Notes: generated by a model not told the origin, from the letters alone. DNA of 64,000 bases from Nannocystis sp. RBIL2 (GCF_026626745.1 NZ_JAPNJW010000001.1:1-64000); one strand, 5' to 3'. Shown: positions 49,420 to 58,457, counted from the stretch's first letter. Numbers and translations: made by a program.

Positions 49420-50259
49420 ATGACGCGGACGAACTCGATATTCCGGCGCCTCGCCCCGCTCACCCTCGCCCTCGCGTGCGAGGCCGCCGGCGGCACCCGC
49501 TCGACCGACCAGCCGCTGGACGACGTCGACGACGGCGAGCCGGCCGGCATCAGCGAGTCGTCCGGCCCTGGCCCGACCGGGCCCGGGCACGACGTCGGCC
49601 CCGGCCCGGCGTTTCAGTGCGACCCCTGGCAGCAGGACTGTCCCCCAGGCCAGAAGTGCAACCTCTACAGCCTCGACGGCGACCCCACGCTCGACGGCGC
49701 CAAGTGCGTGCCGCTCGACGAGAGCCCCGCGCAGGTCGGCGAGCTGTGCCTCGCCGAGGACGGCTACGGCGCCGGCCCCGACGACTGCGACGCCGGCCTG
49801 TTGTGCTGGAACGTGATCCCCAGCGGACAGGGCGTGTGCGTCCAGGTCTGCGACGGCCAGGCCGCCACCCCGCAGTGTCCCGAGAGCCAGCTCTGTACCA
49901 AGGGCTTCGGCGACTACCACTACAAGTGCCTGCACACCTGCAACCCGCTGGCGCAGGACTGCATCGAGGGCGAGATGTGCGCCGCGGGCGACGCGGGCTT
50001 CGTCTGCGCCCCCGACGTCTCCGGCGAGGGCGGCCACATCTACGACGCCTGTACCGCCGCCAACGACTGCGATCGCGGCCTCATGTGCTCCCCGTCCGAG
50101 GCCGCGCCGATGTGCCAGGCGAGCCCCGAAGGCGGCTGCTGCCTGCCCTACTGCGAGCTCGGCGGCGTCTGCCCCGACGGCCTCGAGTGCTACGACTTCG
50201 AGGCTTGGAACGAGCCGCCCGAGCTGATCGACGTCGGCGCGTGCGGCCTCGTCCCATGA
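49420..50259 (+). CDS. Cysteine-rich lipoprotein
   Basis: ATG 49420 gives a 279-residue protein with a signal peptide ending near LALAC, a Gly/Pro/Asp linker (about 25-60) and a mature domain with about 24 cysteines arranged in short loops (CDPWQQDCPPGQKCN, DDCDAGLLCWN, CNPLAQDCIEGEMCA, GGCCLPYCELGG). It has no catalytic motif. It is related in style to the other cysteine-rich surface proteins of the window but clearly different in sequence. The stop is followed directly by a GACATGTC hairpin. Confidence 0.82.
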   Translation: MTRTNSIFRRLAPLTLALACEAAGGTRSTDQPLDDVDDGEPAGISESSGPGPTGPGHDVGPGPAFQCDPWQQDCPPGQKCNLYSLDGDPTLDGAKCVPLDESPAQVGELCLAEDGYGAGPDDCDAGLLCWNVIPSGQGVCVQVCDGQAATPQCPESQLCTKGFGDYHYKCLHTCNPLAQDCIEGEMCAAGDAGFVCAPDVSGEGGHIYDACTAANDCDRGLMCSPSEAAPMCQASPEGGCCLPYCELGGVCPDGLECYDFEAWNEPPELIDVGACGLVP

Positions 50260-50260
50260 C

Positions 50261-50294
50261 CTTCAAGACATGTCCTATCAGACATGTCCCGAAG
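50261..50294. repeat. Double GACATGTC hairpin after the lipoprotein gene
   Basis: CTTCAAGACATGTCC and GACATGTCCCGAAG form an inverted repeat and also carry two direct copies of the core. It begins 2 bp after a stop codon and lies between convergent genes. Confidence 0.8.
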
Positions 50295-50315
50295 ACCACG
50301 CAGAACGGCCCCGGC

Positions 50316-51389
50316 TCACGCGCTCGCTTCGCGGTCGAGCAGCTTGCGCTTGCGCTCGACGCCCCAGCGGTAGCCCGACAGGCCGCCGTCGCGCTGGACC
50401 ACGCGGTGGCACGGGATCACCACCGCCAGCGCGTTCGCGGCGCAGGCCTGCGCGACCGCCCGCACCGAGCGCGGCGCTCCGATCCGCTCGGCGATGTCGG
50501 CGTAGCAGACCGTCGCCCCGGCCGGGATGGCGCGCAGCGCCTGCCACACGCGCTGCTGGAACGCGGTGCCGCGGACGTCGAGCGGCAGGTCGAGGCCGAG
50601 CCCCGGCGCCTCGACGAACGCGACCACCGACGCCACCTGGCGCTCGAACTCGGGGTCGCCGCCGATCAGCTCGGCGCGCGGGAACCGGTCCTGCAGGTCG
50701 CGCACCAGTTTGTCCGGGTCGTCGCCCAGCAGGATCGCACACACCCCGCGCTCGCTGGCGGCGACGAGGATCGATCCGAGCGAGCACTCGCCGACGGCGA
50801 AGCGGATCGCAGTGGCCGCCCCGCCGGCGCGGTAGGCCGACGGCGTCATCCCGAGCACCTGCTCCGCGCGCGCGTAGAAGCGGCCGCCCGAGCCGTAGCC
50901 CGCGCCGTAGATGGCCTCCGTGACCGTGCTGCCGCGCCCCAGCTCCTCGCGCAGCCGCGCGTCGCGCCGGGCCGCCGCGTAGGCGCGCGGCGTCAGGCCG
51001 GTGATGGCCTTGAAGATCCGGTGGACGTGGTACGCGCTGAGGCCCGCGTGCGCCGCCAGGGCCGTCAGCCGCGGCGCCCGCTCGGCGTCTTCGATGTAGC
51101 GACACAGCGCGGCCACCATCTCCGCGTGCAGCTCGGCCTGCGACAGCCCGCCCGGCTTGCACCGCTTGCAAGCGCGGAACCCGGCGGCCTCGGCCTCGGC
51201 AACCGTGGCGTGGAAGGCCACGTTCTCCGGCCGCGGCGTCCGCGAGGCGCACGACGGCCGGCAGTACACGCCCGTCGTCACGACCGAGTAGAAGAACCTG
51301 TCGTCGGCGGCCGGATCGGCCGCCACCACGGCCGCCCAGCGAGGATCGCTGACGACGGCTGCCGCGCGCGTTGCGGACTTGGTGGACAT
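50316..51389 (-). CDS. ada: Ada: alkylation-response regulator and methyltransferase
   Basis: The 357-residue protein has the full Ada layout. An N-terminal methyl-phosphotriester domain holds the four zinc cysteines (VYCRPSCASR, RACKRCKP). An AraC-type helix-turn-helix follows (LSAYHVHRIFKAITGLTPRAYAA). The C-terminal O6-methylguanine methyltransferase has the active cysteine in VIPCHRVV. In known Ada, methylation of the first zinc-site cysteine turns the protein into an activator of alkylation-repair genes. It could control the alkC-like gene at 3-4.2 kb, which is inference. The start at 51389 gives a normal N-terminus (MSTKSATRAAAVVSDPRWAA). Confidence 0.95.
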   Translation of the reverse strand: MSTKSATRAAAVVSDPRWAAVVAADPAADDRFFYSVVTTGVYCRPSCASRTPRPENVAFHATVAEAEAAGFRACKRCKPGGLSQAELHAEMVAALCRYIEDAERAPRLTALAAHAGLSAYHVHRIFKAITGLTPRAYAAARRDARLREELGRGSTVTEAIYGAGYGSGGRFYARAEQVLGMTPSAYRAGGAATAIRFAVGECSLGSILVAASERGVCAILLGDDPDKLVRDLQDRFPRAELIGGDPEFERQVASVVAFVEAPGLGLDLPLDVRGTAFQQRVWQALRAIPAGATVCYADIAERIGAPRSVRAVAQACAANALAVVIPCHRVVQRDGGLSGYRWGVERKRKLLDREASA

Positions 51390-51554
51390 GGCGCTCGTGC
51401 TCCTGTGCTCCGGCGGATCCGCCCGCCGCTTCCGTCACGCTAGCCGCTCCACCGGCCCGAGGCACTCCGGGTCTTGCTGTCGCATTCGCCTGCGCGCGGA
51501 CGACGCCGGAGACGCCGCATTCGCCGACCTCGCCGCGCGGTCACCTGGCGCAAC

Positions 51555-51566
51555 GGACATGTCGCC
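51555..51566. repeat. GACATGTC core between ada and rnk
   Basis: GGACATGTCGCC occurs in the divergent ada-rnk region with little flanking dyad symmetry. It is a minimal copy. Confidence 0.45.
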
Positions 51567-51634
51567 TGCCTCGCGCGCGGCGCCCGCCCGCCGCGGTTGC
51601 GCCGGCCCGGGCCATCGCGCATCCTGCAGACGAG

Positions 51635-51665
51635 GCCCGCCGTTCGGCGGGCTTCATTTTTTTTC
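51635..51665 (+). terminator. Intrinsic terminator-like hairpin in the rnk leader
   Basis: GCCCGCC pairs with GGCGGGC across a GTTC loop, followed by TTCATTTTTTTT, ending 13 bases before the rnk start codon. It looks like a textbook Rho-independent terminator. With no rightward gene ending upstream, it may act as an attenuator in the rnk leader. Confidence 0.7.
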
Positions 51666-51678
51666 AGAGGCCATCGCC

Positions 51679-52086
51679 ATGCAATCCGTCCCACCGATCA
51701 CGATCTCTCGCCTCGATCTCGGCCGCCTCAAGCGCCTGCTCGCCAACCCCATGGTGCGAGGCACTGACGCCGCCGACGCCCTCGACGACGAGCTCGAGCG
51801 CGCCGCAGTCGTCGACCCGGCCGCGCTTCCGCCCACCGTGGTGTCGATGAACTCGCGCGTGCGCCTGCGAGAGCGCCGCAGCGCCCGGGAGCACGAGCTG
51901 ACCCTCGTCTACCCCGACGACGTCGGCCCCGATCGCGTCTCCGTGCTCGCCCCGGTCGGCAGCGCCCTGCTCGGCCTCGCCGTCGGCCAGGACATCGAGT
52001 GGCCGCTGCCCGACGGCCGGGTCGCCGAGCTCACCGTGCTCGAGATCCTCTACCAGCCCGAGGCCATGGGCGACCTCGACCTGTGA
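51679..52086 (+). CDS. rnk: Rnk-type GreA/GreB C-terminal domain protein
   Basis: The 135-residue cytoplasmic protein has a short helical N-terminus (LDLGRLKRLLANPMV) and the FKBP-like GreA/GreB C-terminal domain (about 60-135: VRLRERRSAREHELTLVYP, VLAPVGSALLGLAVGQDIEWPLPDG). That is the architecture of Rnk, which binds RNA polymerase and was first named as regulator of nucleoside diphosphate kinase. ATG 51679 lies eight bases after CAGAGG. A hairpin and T-tract lie between any upstream promoter and this start, so expression may be set by attenuation. Confidence 0.88.
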   Translation: MQSVPPITISRLDLGRLKRLLANPMVRGTDAADALDDELERAAVVDPAALPPTVVSMNSRVRLRERRSAREHELTLVYPDDVGPDRVSVLAPVGSALLGLAVGQDIEWPLPDGRVAELTVLEILYQPEAMGDLDL

Positions 52087-52096
52087 GCCGCTCGCT

Positions 52097-52165
52097 ACAT
52101 GCCCTGGAGAGCATGTCCTTGGTGACATGCTCTCTTGAACATGCCGCTTCGGACATGTCTCGAAG
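52097..52165. repeat. Tandem GACATGTC hairpins after rnk
   Basis: Perfect 11-bp arms GAGAGCATGTC (52107-52117) and GACATGCTCTC (52124-52134) flank a 6-base loop. A second near-palindrome CTTCGGACATGTCTCGAAG follows at 52147-52165. Both lie in the short gap between the convergent rnk and kinase-STAS genes and could end transcription from both sides. Confidence 0.85.
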
Positions 52166-52975
52166 TCACGCCAGCCCCTCGAGCGCCTCGCGCTCGTTGG
52201 CGTAGACCTCGAACACGCCGATGAGCTGCGTGACCTGCAGGATCTCCAGCACCTTCGGCGGCAGGCGGCACAGCGCCAGCCGGCCGCCGCAGTCGGCCGC
52301 CGCCGAGTAGGCGCTGACCAGCGCGCCGATGCCCGACGAGTCGACCGTCGTCACCCGCGCCATGTCGATCAAGAGCTTGCGCGCCCCGGCCTCCAGCGCC
52401 GTCAGCACCCCCTCGCGCAGGCGGACCGCGCCGGCGCCGATCGTGATCTTGCCGGCCGCGTCGAACACGTGGATGTCGTCGCGTTGACGCGCCGCGAGGG
52501 TCATCGCGGCCTCCCGGGGCTCCGGCTCGTACGCCCCGCGCGGCGGCCGGGTCGGGTCCGCCAGGCGCGTGGACATCGTCACCGTCGTCCCGCCGCCGGC
52601 GCGGCGGTCGTGGACCACCTCGTCCATGAAGTGGCGCATCAGGAACACGCCACGGCCGCGCGGCTCGAGCCGGCGCGTCGTGTCGCGTGGGTCAGCAAGG
52701 CGCTTGCCGTCCCAGCCGGCGCCCTCGTCGTGCACGCGCACGACCAGGCGGCCGCCGCCGAGCTCGACGGCCACGCCGACCTGTTTGCGCGGGTCTTCGC
52801 CGTTGCCGTGGACGATCGCGTTGGCGACCGCCTCGCGCAGGGCGACTTCGGTGCGCCAGCAGGCCTCGTCGTCGACCCCGATTCGGCGCAGGAAACCGTT
52901 CACGGCCTGCGACGCGGACTCGACTTCCATGCGTCGGCTGGCGATTGCGAGGCAGAGGTGTGCTGACGCATTCAC
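52166..52975 (-). CDS. RsbW-like anti-sigma kinase fused to STAS domain
   Basis: From GTG 52975 the 269-residue protein has an RsbW/SpoIIAB-type ATPase domain (about 10-140: REAVANAIVHGN with the catalytic Glu and Asn, RVHDEGAGWD, GRGVFLMRHFMDEV). An anti-anti-sigma STAS domain follows (about 165-265: VTTVDSSGIGALVSAY, the serine normally phosphorylated by the kinase). These two functions are usually separate proteins of a partner-switching pathway that frees a sigma factor or output protein. Here one chain holds both kinase and substrate, so it may self-phosphorylate. The target is unknown. Confidence 0.88.
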   Translation of the reverse strand: MNASAHLCLAIASRRMEVESASQAVNGFLRRIGVDDEACWRTEVALREAVANAIVHGNGEDPRKQVGVAVELGGGRLVVRVHDEGAGWDGKRLADPRDTTRRLEPRGRGVFLMRHFMDEVVHDRRAGGGTTVTMSTRLADPTRPPRGAYEPEPREAAMTLAARQRDDIHVFDAAGKITIGAGAVRLREGVLTALEAGARKLLIDMARVTTVDSSGIGALVSAYSAAADCGGRLALCRLPPKVLEILQVTQLIGVFEVYANEREALEGLA

Positions 52976-53385
52976 AGCGATCCGTGTAGCACCGTGTCGC
53001 AAGCGTGCAGACGCTGGCCCACCGCCGTCCCCCCGCGCGTGGGCGAGCGGCGGCGCGACGGCCCGGCGCCATCGCACGTCTGCGGCGCCTTCGTTCGGCC
53101 GCTGCGCCGCGTCCACCGGCCCCGGAACGCCGGCCAATGACCAGAGCCCCGCCCGACCTGCGCGGCCCGCGACCGCGAGGCGAGCGAATGCAACGAATTC
53201 CAAGTCCCGGCCGGCCCCGCCCGTCGCGGGTGACATGACCGTTCGGACATGCGCGCCCGGCCGGCTCACGGGCCCGCGATGGCCGGAGCCTGCGCGATCC
53301 ATCACCGTCGCCGCCGGTCTGCGCGTGATGTCCCGCCCCGGCCCCAGGTGCCGCCGCTGCCGCGACACCGCTTAGCCTGGAGAGG

Positions 53386-54843
53386 ATGTCGGCCGCCTCC
53401 TCGTCGCTCACGTGTCTCCGCGTCGCGCTCCTCCACGCCCTCGGCCTCACCGCCGCTTGCACCCGGCCGCCGCTCGGCGACGACCCCGGCACCGCGAGCG
53501 GCACCGGAACCACCACCAGCGCGGCCACCACCGCCCCGACGACCACCAGCGGCCCCGCCGACCCCACCACCGGCGCGGCGACGACCACCACCACCGGCGC
53601 CGGCACCACGCTCGCCACCACCGTCGACAGCACCGGTCCGGTCGCCACCACCGCCGTCGACAGCACCGGCCCCGTCGAGCCCGCGACCACCACGACCTCC
53701 ACCACGACCTCCACGACGACGTCCACGACCACCACCACGTCCGGCACCACCGACGACACCTCGAGCACCACCGGCCCGGCCTGCGTCAACCTCATGGATC
53801 TCGGCGACGAGTTGATGCCCACCGATCTGCTCGAGATCCCGGGGTGCGAGGATTACAACGCTTCCGACTGTTATGATTATATGCGGATCTGCGTGCCCCT
53901 CCCGGACGGCCTGCAGAGCTGCGATCAGTGCGCGCCGGACTGCCTCGGCCCGCTGCCGGACCTGTGCCCCGACTTCGGCTACCAGCTCGCCTGCGGCCCG
54001 CTGGCCGTCGACGGCCAGTGCTGCCACGTCGTCGAGTACAGCTGGAACTGCACCGACGGCCGGCCCTTCCTGGTCGAAGGGACAGCTCGCACCGCCGCCC
54101 CGGCGCGCCGCCGCGACTGGCTGGCCGACGCCCCCGGCCCCGCGCCGGCCTTCGTCGCCGCGCTCGCGCCGGCCGCCCGCGCCGAGCTCGCGGCCCTGTG
54201 GACCGCCGACGCCCTCGCCGAGCACGCCTCGGTCGCCTCGTTCGCGCGCTTCACCCTGCAGCTGCTCGCCCACGGCGCCCCGCCCGGGCTGGTCCAGGAG
54301 GCCTGCGCGGCCCAGCTCGACGAGGTCCTGCACGCCCGCCTGACCTTCGCCCTCGCCGCCGACTACGCCGGCGCCCCGATCGGCCCCGGGCCCTTGGCCA
54401 CCGACGACGCCCTCGGCGGCCCCGGCGACCTGGCCGCGGTCGTCGCCGCGGTCGTCCGCGAGGGCTGCGTCGGCGAGACCCTGGCCGCGGCCGAGCTCGA
54501 CCTGGCCGCGAGGACATGTGAAGACCCGGCCCTCGCCGCGACCCTGCGGCGGATCGCCGACGACGAGCAGCGCCACGCCGCGCTGGCCTGGCGCACCGTC
54601 CAGTGGGCTCTCGGCCGCGGCGGCCCGGCCCTGCGCCGCGTCGTCGCCGAGGCCCTCGCGGTGCGGATCGCCGCGCCGCCGCGCGACCGCCTCGACCCAG
54701 CCCTGATGCGCCGCCACGGCCGCCTCCCCGCCGGCGAGCGCGTCGCCCTGGCCGCCCAGTGCATGCGCTCGGTGGTCCTCCCGTGCGCCCGCGCCCTGCT
54801 CGACGACCTCGCAGTCGCGCGCCCGACCGAACTCCCCGTCTGA
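53386..54843 (+). CDS. Lipoprotein with cysteine-rich and ferritin-like domains
   Basis: The 485-residue protein has a signal peptide ending near LTAAC and a very long Thr-rich linker (about 27-130). A small cysteine-rich module (about 135-225) follows, then a helical domain (about 255-415) with ferritin-like metal motifs: EHASVASFARF, DEVLHARLTF, EGCVGETLAAAELD and DDEQRHAALAW. The four Glu/His motifs could form a di-iron site. The reaction is unknown; it might oxidise iron or detoxify peroxide at the surface. A GACATGT core occurs inside the gene at 54513. ATG 53386 places the signal peptide at the N-terminus. Confidence 0.85.
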   Translation: MSAASSSLTCLRVALLHALGLTAACTRPPLGDDPGTASGTGTTTSAATTAPTTTSGPADPTTGAATTTTTGAGTTLATTVDSTGPVATTAVDSTGPVEPATTTTSTTTSTTTSTTTTTSGTTDDTSSTTGPACVNLMDLGDELMPTDLLEIPGCEDYNASDCYDYMRICVPLPDGLQSCDQCAPDCLGPLPDLCPDFGYQLACGPLAVDGQCCHVVEYSWNCTDGRPFLVEGTARTAAPARRRDWLADAPGPAPAFVAALAPAARAELAALWTADALAEHASVASFARFTLQLLAHGAPPGLVQEACAAQLDEVLHARLTFALAADYAGAPIGPGPLATDDALGGPGDLAAVVAAVVREGCVGETLAAAELDLAARTCEDPALAATLRRIADDEQRHAALAWRTVQWALGRGGPALRRVVAEALAVRIAAPPRDRLDPALMRRHGRLPAGERVALAAQCMRSVVLPCARALLDDLAVARPTELPV

Positions 54844-54932
54844 CGCTCGCAGCCGCCGTCTCGCCTCCTGGCCCGACGCTCGCGGCCGCCGTCTGACGCT
54901 CGTCCGGGGCGCGCCGGTGATACCATCGCCGC

Positions 54933-55940
54933 GTGCGCGCCGCCGTCGCCTCGTCGCATTCGCCTGACTTCGCCTGCCGCAGCCGCAGGTCCCTCGCGCG
55001 CGTCCTCGCCCTGTGCCTCCTGTCCGCAGGGACAGGCGGCTGCAACCGCCCCGCGGCCGACGAGCCCCCGCCCGCGAGCGCCCCGGTCGCGGCCGCCGCG
55101 ACGGATCAGACCCTGCCGGCCCCGGCCCCGCCCGCGCGCGTCCGCGGGCGCAAGATCCTCGCCGAGGCCACCTCGCCCTATTCGAAGATCCGGGTGCAAC
55201 AGACCGGCACCAAGCGCACCCTCGGCTTCATCCGCAAGCGCGGCGACGAGTTCGTGCAGACGATCGTCGACCTCGCCGATCCCGACGTCCCCGCGCATTC
55301 CTACGTCGAGACCATGACCGCGCCGTTCATGGTCGTCGACGACCCGCGGCGGCTGTTGGTCGTCGGCCTCGGCGGCGGGACCATGATCCGCTACCTCCAT
55401 TCGCGCGTGCCGGCCGCGCAGATCGACGCCGTCGAGATCGATCCGGAGGTCGTGCGCCTGGCGGGCGAGTGGTTCGGCGTGGTCCCGGGGCCGCGGCTGC
55501 GGATCTTCACCGACGACGCCGTTCGCTTCATCGCCGGCGAGGGCGAATCGTACGACATCATCTGGCTCGACGCCTTCCTCGACCCCGGCGCCCCGGGCAC
55601 CGACAATTCCGGCGTGCCCGAGGAATTGCGCGGCCTCGGCTTCCTCCGCCGCGTCAAGGCCCGCCTCAATCCGGGCGGCGTCGCGGCCTTCAACATTCAC
55701 CATTTGACCGGCTACGACGCCCACGTGAATGCCATCGCCGAGGTGTTCCCGCACGTCCAGGTGGTCCGCCGCCCCGGCAGCAGCAATTGGATCGTCCTCG
55801 CATTGACCGCCGACGAAGCGCCGACCCCCGAGGCCCTGCGCAGCCGCGCCGAAGCCCTCGACGCGCTCGGCACCTGGAAGATCTCGTTCACCGAGCTCGC
55901 CGCGGTCACCTTGCCGTGGGAGCGGCGGCCCTCGCCTTGA
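54933..55940 (+). CDS. Spermidine-synthase-like methyltransferase-fold lipoprotein
   Basis: The 335-residue protein begins with a signal peptide and likely lipobox (SAGTGGC), then an Ala/Pro linker (about 40-70) and a domain resembling spermidine synthases: LLVVGLGGGTMIRYLHSR (nucleotide-methionine-binding loop), IDAVEIDPEVVRLAGEWF and YDIIWLDAF. The family transfers aminopropyl groups, but similar folds have other uses. Being exported and lipid-anchored is odd, since the usual cosubstrate is cytoplasmic. The real substrate is unknown. GTG 54933 is the assumed start, based on the signal peptide. Confidence 0.82.
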   Translation: MRAAVASSHSPDFACRSRRSLARVLALCLLSAGTGGCNRPAADEPPPASAPVAAAATDQTLPAPAPPARVRGRKILAEATSPYSKIRVQQTGTKRTLGFIRKRGDEFVQTIVDLADPDVPAHSYVETMTAPFMVVDDPRRLLVVGLGGGTMIRYLHSRVPAAQIDAVEIDPEVVRLAGEWFGVVPGPRLRIFTDDAVRFIAGEGESYDIIWLDAFLDPGAPGTDNSGVPEELRGLGFLRRVKARLNPGGVAAFNIHHLTGYDAHVNAIAEVFPHVQVVRRPGSSNWIVLALTADEAPTPEALRSRAEALDALGTWKISFTELAAVTLPWERRPSP

Positions 55941-56117
55941 TCTGCGGATCGGCGGCTCCGCGGCTCCGCGATCGCGGGCTCTGAAAGTCGCGTCTCACCG
56001 CTCGCGCGTAAGCGCACGGGGTCGTCACGAGGTCGTCACGCCTCCGTGTCAGCGCACGCCGGCCTCGTGAAGGCGCTGCGGCGAGCTGTGATAAGACGGA
56101 CCGAGGGAGACTTTAGC

Positions 56118-58190
56118 GTGATCCGGACCAGCCCGCTCGCCGCCACCTTCACCGCCTTGACGCTCACCGCCCTCGTCGGCGCCTGCGGCGACTCTGCCAC
56201 CGAATCCGCCTCCGACGGCACCTCCACCGGCTCGGCCGCCACCACCGACGAGCCGCCGACCGGCACCGGCACGACCGCCCCGACCACCACCACGGGGGGC
56301 ACGGACGACAGCACCACCGGTCCCGTGGTGCCCGAGCCCGACCCGAACGTCGACTGGCCGACCCTCGAGTGCGACCCGCTCGACCCCAATTACTGCCTGT
56401 TCCCGTTCCCCAACAATGTCTATACCACCGCCGACGCGACCACCCCGACCGGTCGCCGCGTCGCCCTCCCGCGCGATTCGCTGCCGATGTCGACCGGCGG
56501 CATCTTGCCGGAGACCGACGTGTTCGCCGAGCTCGACGGCTTCTCGGGCGGCCTGCCGGGGATGGTGCACATGCCGGGTGCCACCATTACCGGCCTGCCG
56601 GGCCCGTGGAGCATCGAGCTCTCGGTCACGCCCGACAGCCCGACCATCGTCCTCGACGTCGACACCGGCGAGCTCGTGCCGCACTTCACCGAGCTCGACA
56701 TGTCGCACGGCGACGACGCCCGGCGCACCCTGCTGATCCGCCCGGTCACGCGCCCGCGCGACGGCGCCCGCCTGATCTACGCCGTGCGCAACGTCGTCGA
56801 CGCCGGCGGCGAGCCGCTCGCGCCCTCGCCGGCGTTCGCCGCCCTGCGCGACCTGACCCCGTTCCCCGACGACCCCTCGATCGACGCCCGTCGCCCGCTC
56901 TACGCCGACATCTTCCAGCGCCTCGAGGCCGCCGGCGTCGTCCGCGACGAGCTGCAGCTCGCCTGGGACTACACCGTCAGCAGCACCGAGAACACCACCG
57001 GGCGCCTGCTGCACATCCGCGATCACGCGCTGGCGCAGGTCGGCGCGGCCGGGCCCGCCTACGAGATCAAGTCGATCACCGAAGATTGCGACGAGTTCAT
57101 CGCCCTGTGCGTCGAGGGCGAGATGACCGTCCCGCTCTACCTCGACAAGCCCGAGTCGGGCGGCCGCATGATCCTCGACGACGCCGGCCTGCCGACCCAA
57201 AACGGCACCGCCACCTATCCGTTCACCGCCCTCATCCCGTACAGCGCCTTCACTGCGCCCTCGGCCCCGGTCGCCTACGGCCACGGCCTGCTCGGCAGCC
57301 GCTCGCAGGTCAAGGCCAGCCACTTCCGCCAGTTCGCCGAGGACTACAACTACATCCTGTTCGCGGTCGACTGGGTCGGCATGGCCGAGGACGACATCGT
57401 CACGATCGTCGGCGCGCTGGGCGGCAACCTCCACCAATTCGCGGCGATCCCCGACCGCGGCCAGCAGGGCATCCTCAACTTCATCCTCGCCACACGAATG
57501 ATGCTCGGCGACTTCGCCAGCGACCCGTCGCTGACCTGGCAAGGCGACCCGGCGATGTTCGACACCTCGGCCGCCTATTACTTCGGCAACAGCCAGGGCG
57601 GCATCTTCGGCGCCTCGCTGATGGCCGTGCAGGTCGACGTCACCCGCGGCATGCTCGGCGTCCCCGGCCAGCCGTACAATATCCTGCTCAACCGCAGCGT
57701 CGATTTCGACAACTTCTTCGCGGTCGTCAAGGGCGCCTACCCCGACCCGATCGACATCCAGGTGGTGCTCGGCCTGGTGCAGATGCTGTGGGACCGCTCC
57801 GAGCCCAACGGCTACAGCCACCACATCCGCGAGCCGCTGCCGAACACGCCGGCCCACGACGTGCTGCTCAACGTCGCCATCGGCGACCACCAGGTCACGA
57901 CGCTCGGCGCCCACATCATGGCCCGCGCGATCGGCGGGGTCGCCAACATGGGCCCGGTCAATCGCTCGATCTGGGGGCTCGAGGAAGTGGAGGGCAGCCA
58001 CTCCGGCTCGGCGATGGTGGAGTTCGACTTCGGCCTGCCGGCGGAGCCGACGGTGAACGTGCCGATGAAGGAAGGCGAGGACCCCCACGGCGGGCCCCGC
58101 AAGACGGCGGCCGCGAACGCGTCGATGGACAAGTTCTTCCGCGAGGGCGTGGTCGAGACGTTCTGCGACGGGGCCTGCGATCCGGAGTGA
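56118..58190 (+). CDS. Large alpha/beta-hydrolase-like lipoprotein
   Basis: I start it at GTG 56118, seven bases after GGGAGA, which puts the signal peptide and lipobox (TALVGAC) at the N-terminus; the open frame begins earlier. The 690-residue protein has a Thr-rich linker, a long beta-rich N-terminal part and a hydrolase domain with VAYGHGLLGSR, the nucleophile elbow FGNSQGGIFGA (Ser in GNSQG), and a late HSGSA-containing region. The histidine partner is not certain. It is probably a secreted esterase or lipase-like enzyme. The stop is followed by a GACATGTC hairpin. Confidence 0.84.
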   Translation: MIRTSPLAATFTALTLTALVGACGDSATESASDGTSTGSAATTDEPPTGTGTTAPTTTTGGTDDSTTGPVVPEPDPNVDWPTLECDPLDPNYCLFPFPNNVYTTADATTPTGRRVALPRDSLPMSTGGILPETDVFAELDGFSGGLPGMVHMPGATITGLPGPWSIELSVTPDSPTIVLDVDTGELVPHFTELDMSHGDDARRTLLIRPVTRPRDGARLIYAVRNVVDAGGEPLAPSPAFAALRDLTPFPDDPSIDARRPLYADIFQRLEAAGVVRDELQLAWDYTVSSTENTTGRLLHIRDHALAQVGAAGPAYEIKSITEDCDEFIALCVEGEMTVPLYLDKPESGGRMILDDAGLPTQNGTATYPFTALIPYSAFTAPSAPVAYGHGLLGSRSQVKASHFRQFAEDYNYILFAVDWVGMAEDDIVTIVGALGGNLHQFAAIPDRGQQGILNFILATRMMLGDFASDPSLTWQGDPAMFDTSAAYYFGNSQGGIFGASLMAVQVDVTRGMLGVPGQPYNILLNRSVDFDNFFAVVKGAYPDPIDIQVVLGLVQMLWDRSEPNGYSHHIREPLPNTPAHDVLLNVAIGDHQVTTLGAHIMARAIGGVANMGPVNRSIWGLEEVEGSHSGSAMVEFDFGLPAEPTVNVPMKEGEDPHGGPRKTAAANASMDKFFREGVVETFCDGACDPE

Positions 58191-58200
58191 GCCGAGCTCA

Positions 58201-58224
58201 TGACATGTCCTTCGGGGCATGTCA
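58201..58224. repeat. GACATGTC-family hairpin after the hydrolase gene
   Basis: TGACATGTCC and GGGGCATGTCA pair across TTC with one mismatch, starting 10 bp after the stop at 58190. A shorter relative (GTGTCCTTCGGGACA) is at about 58349-58363. Confidence 0.8.
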
Positions 58225-58457
58225 TCGACCTCGGGCGGCTCGAGCGTGGGTGCTTCGCGTATTGCCGACTGCGCCTCGCGGGGGGTCCGGGGATGGGCCG
58301 GCCGCAGCCGTGAGAAGCCGACGCGCCGTCGCCGGCTTCGACGGGAGGTGTCCTTCGGGACAGGTCACGAGCGCCTGTGCGACGGCCAGGGCTGGCCGCC
58401 GCACAGGCGCCATTTCGTGTCCCTGACGGCGCCTCCTGGTCCCCGTGACCCCGAGCG

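Noticed and set aside
58201..58224. GACATGTC hairpins as classical Rho-independent terminators
   Set aside because: None of the copies inspected is followed by a T-tract, and some lie inside genes; a terminator role is still possible but not shown.
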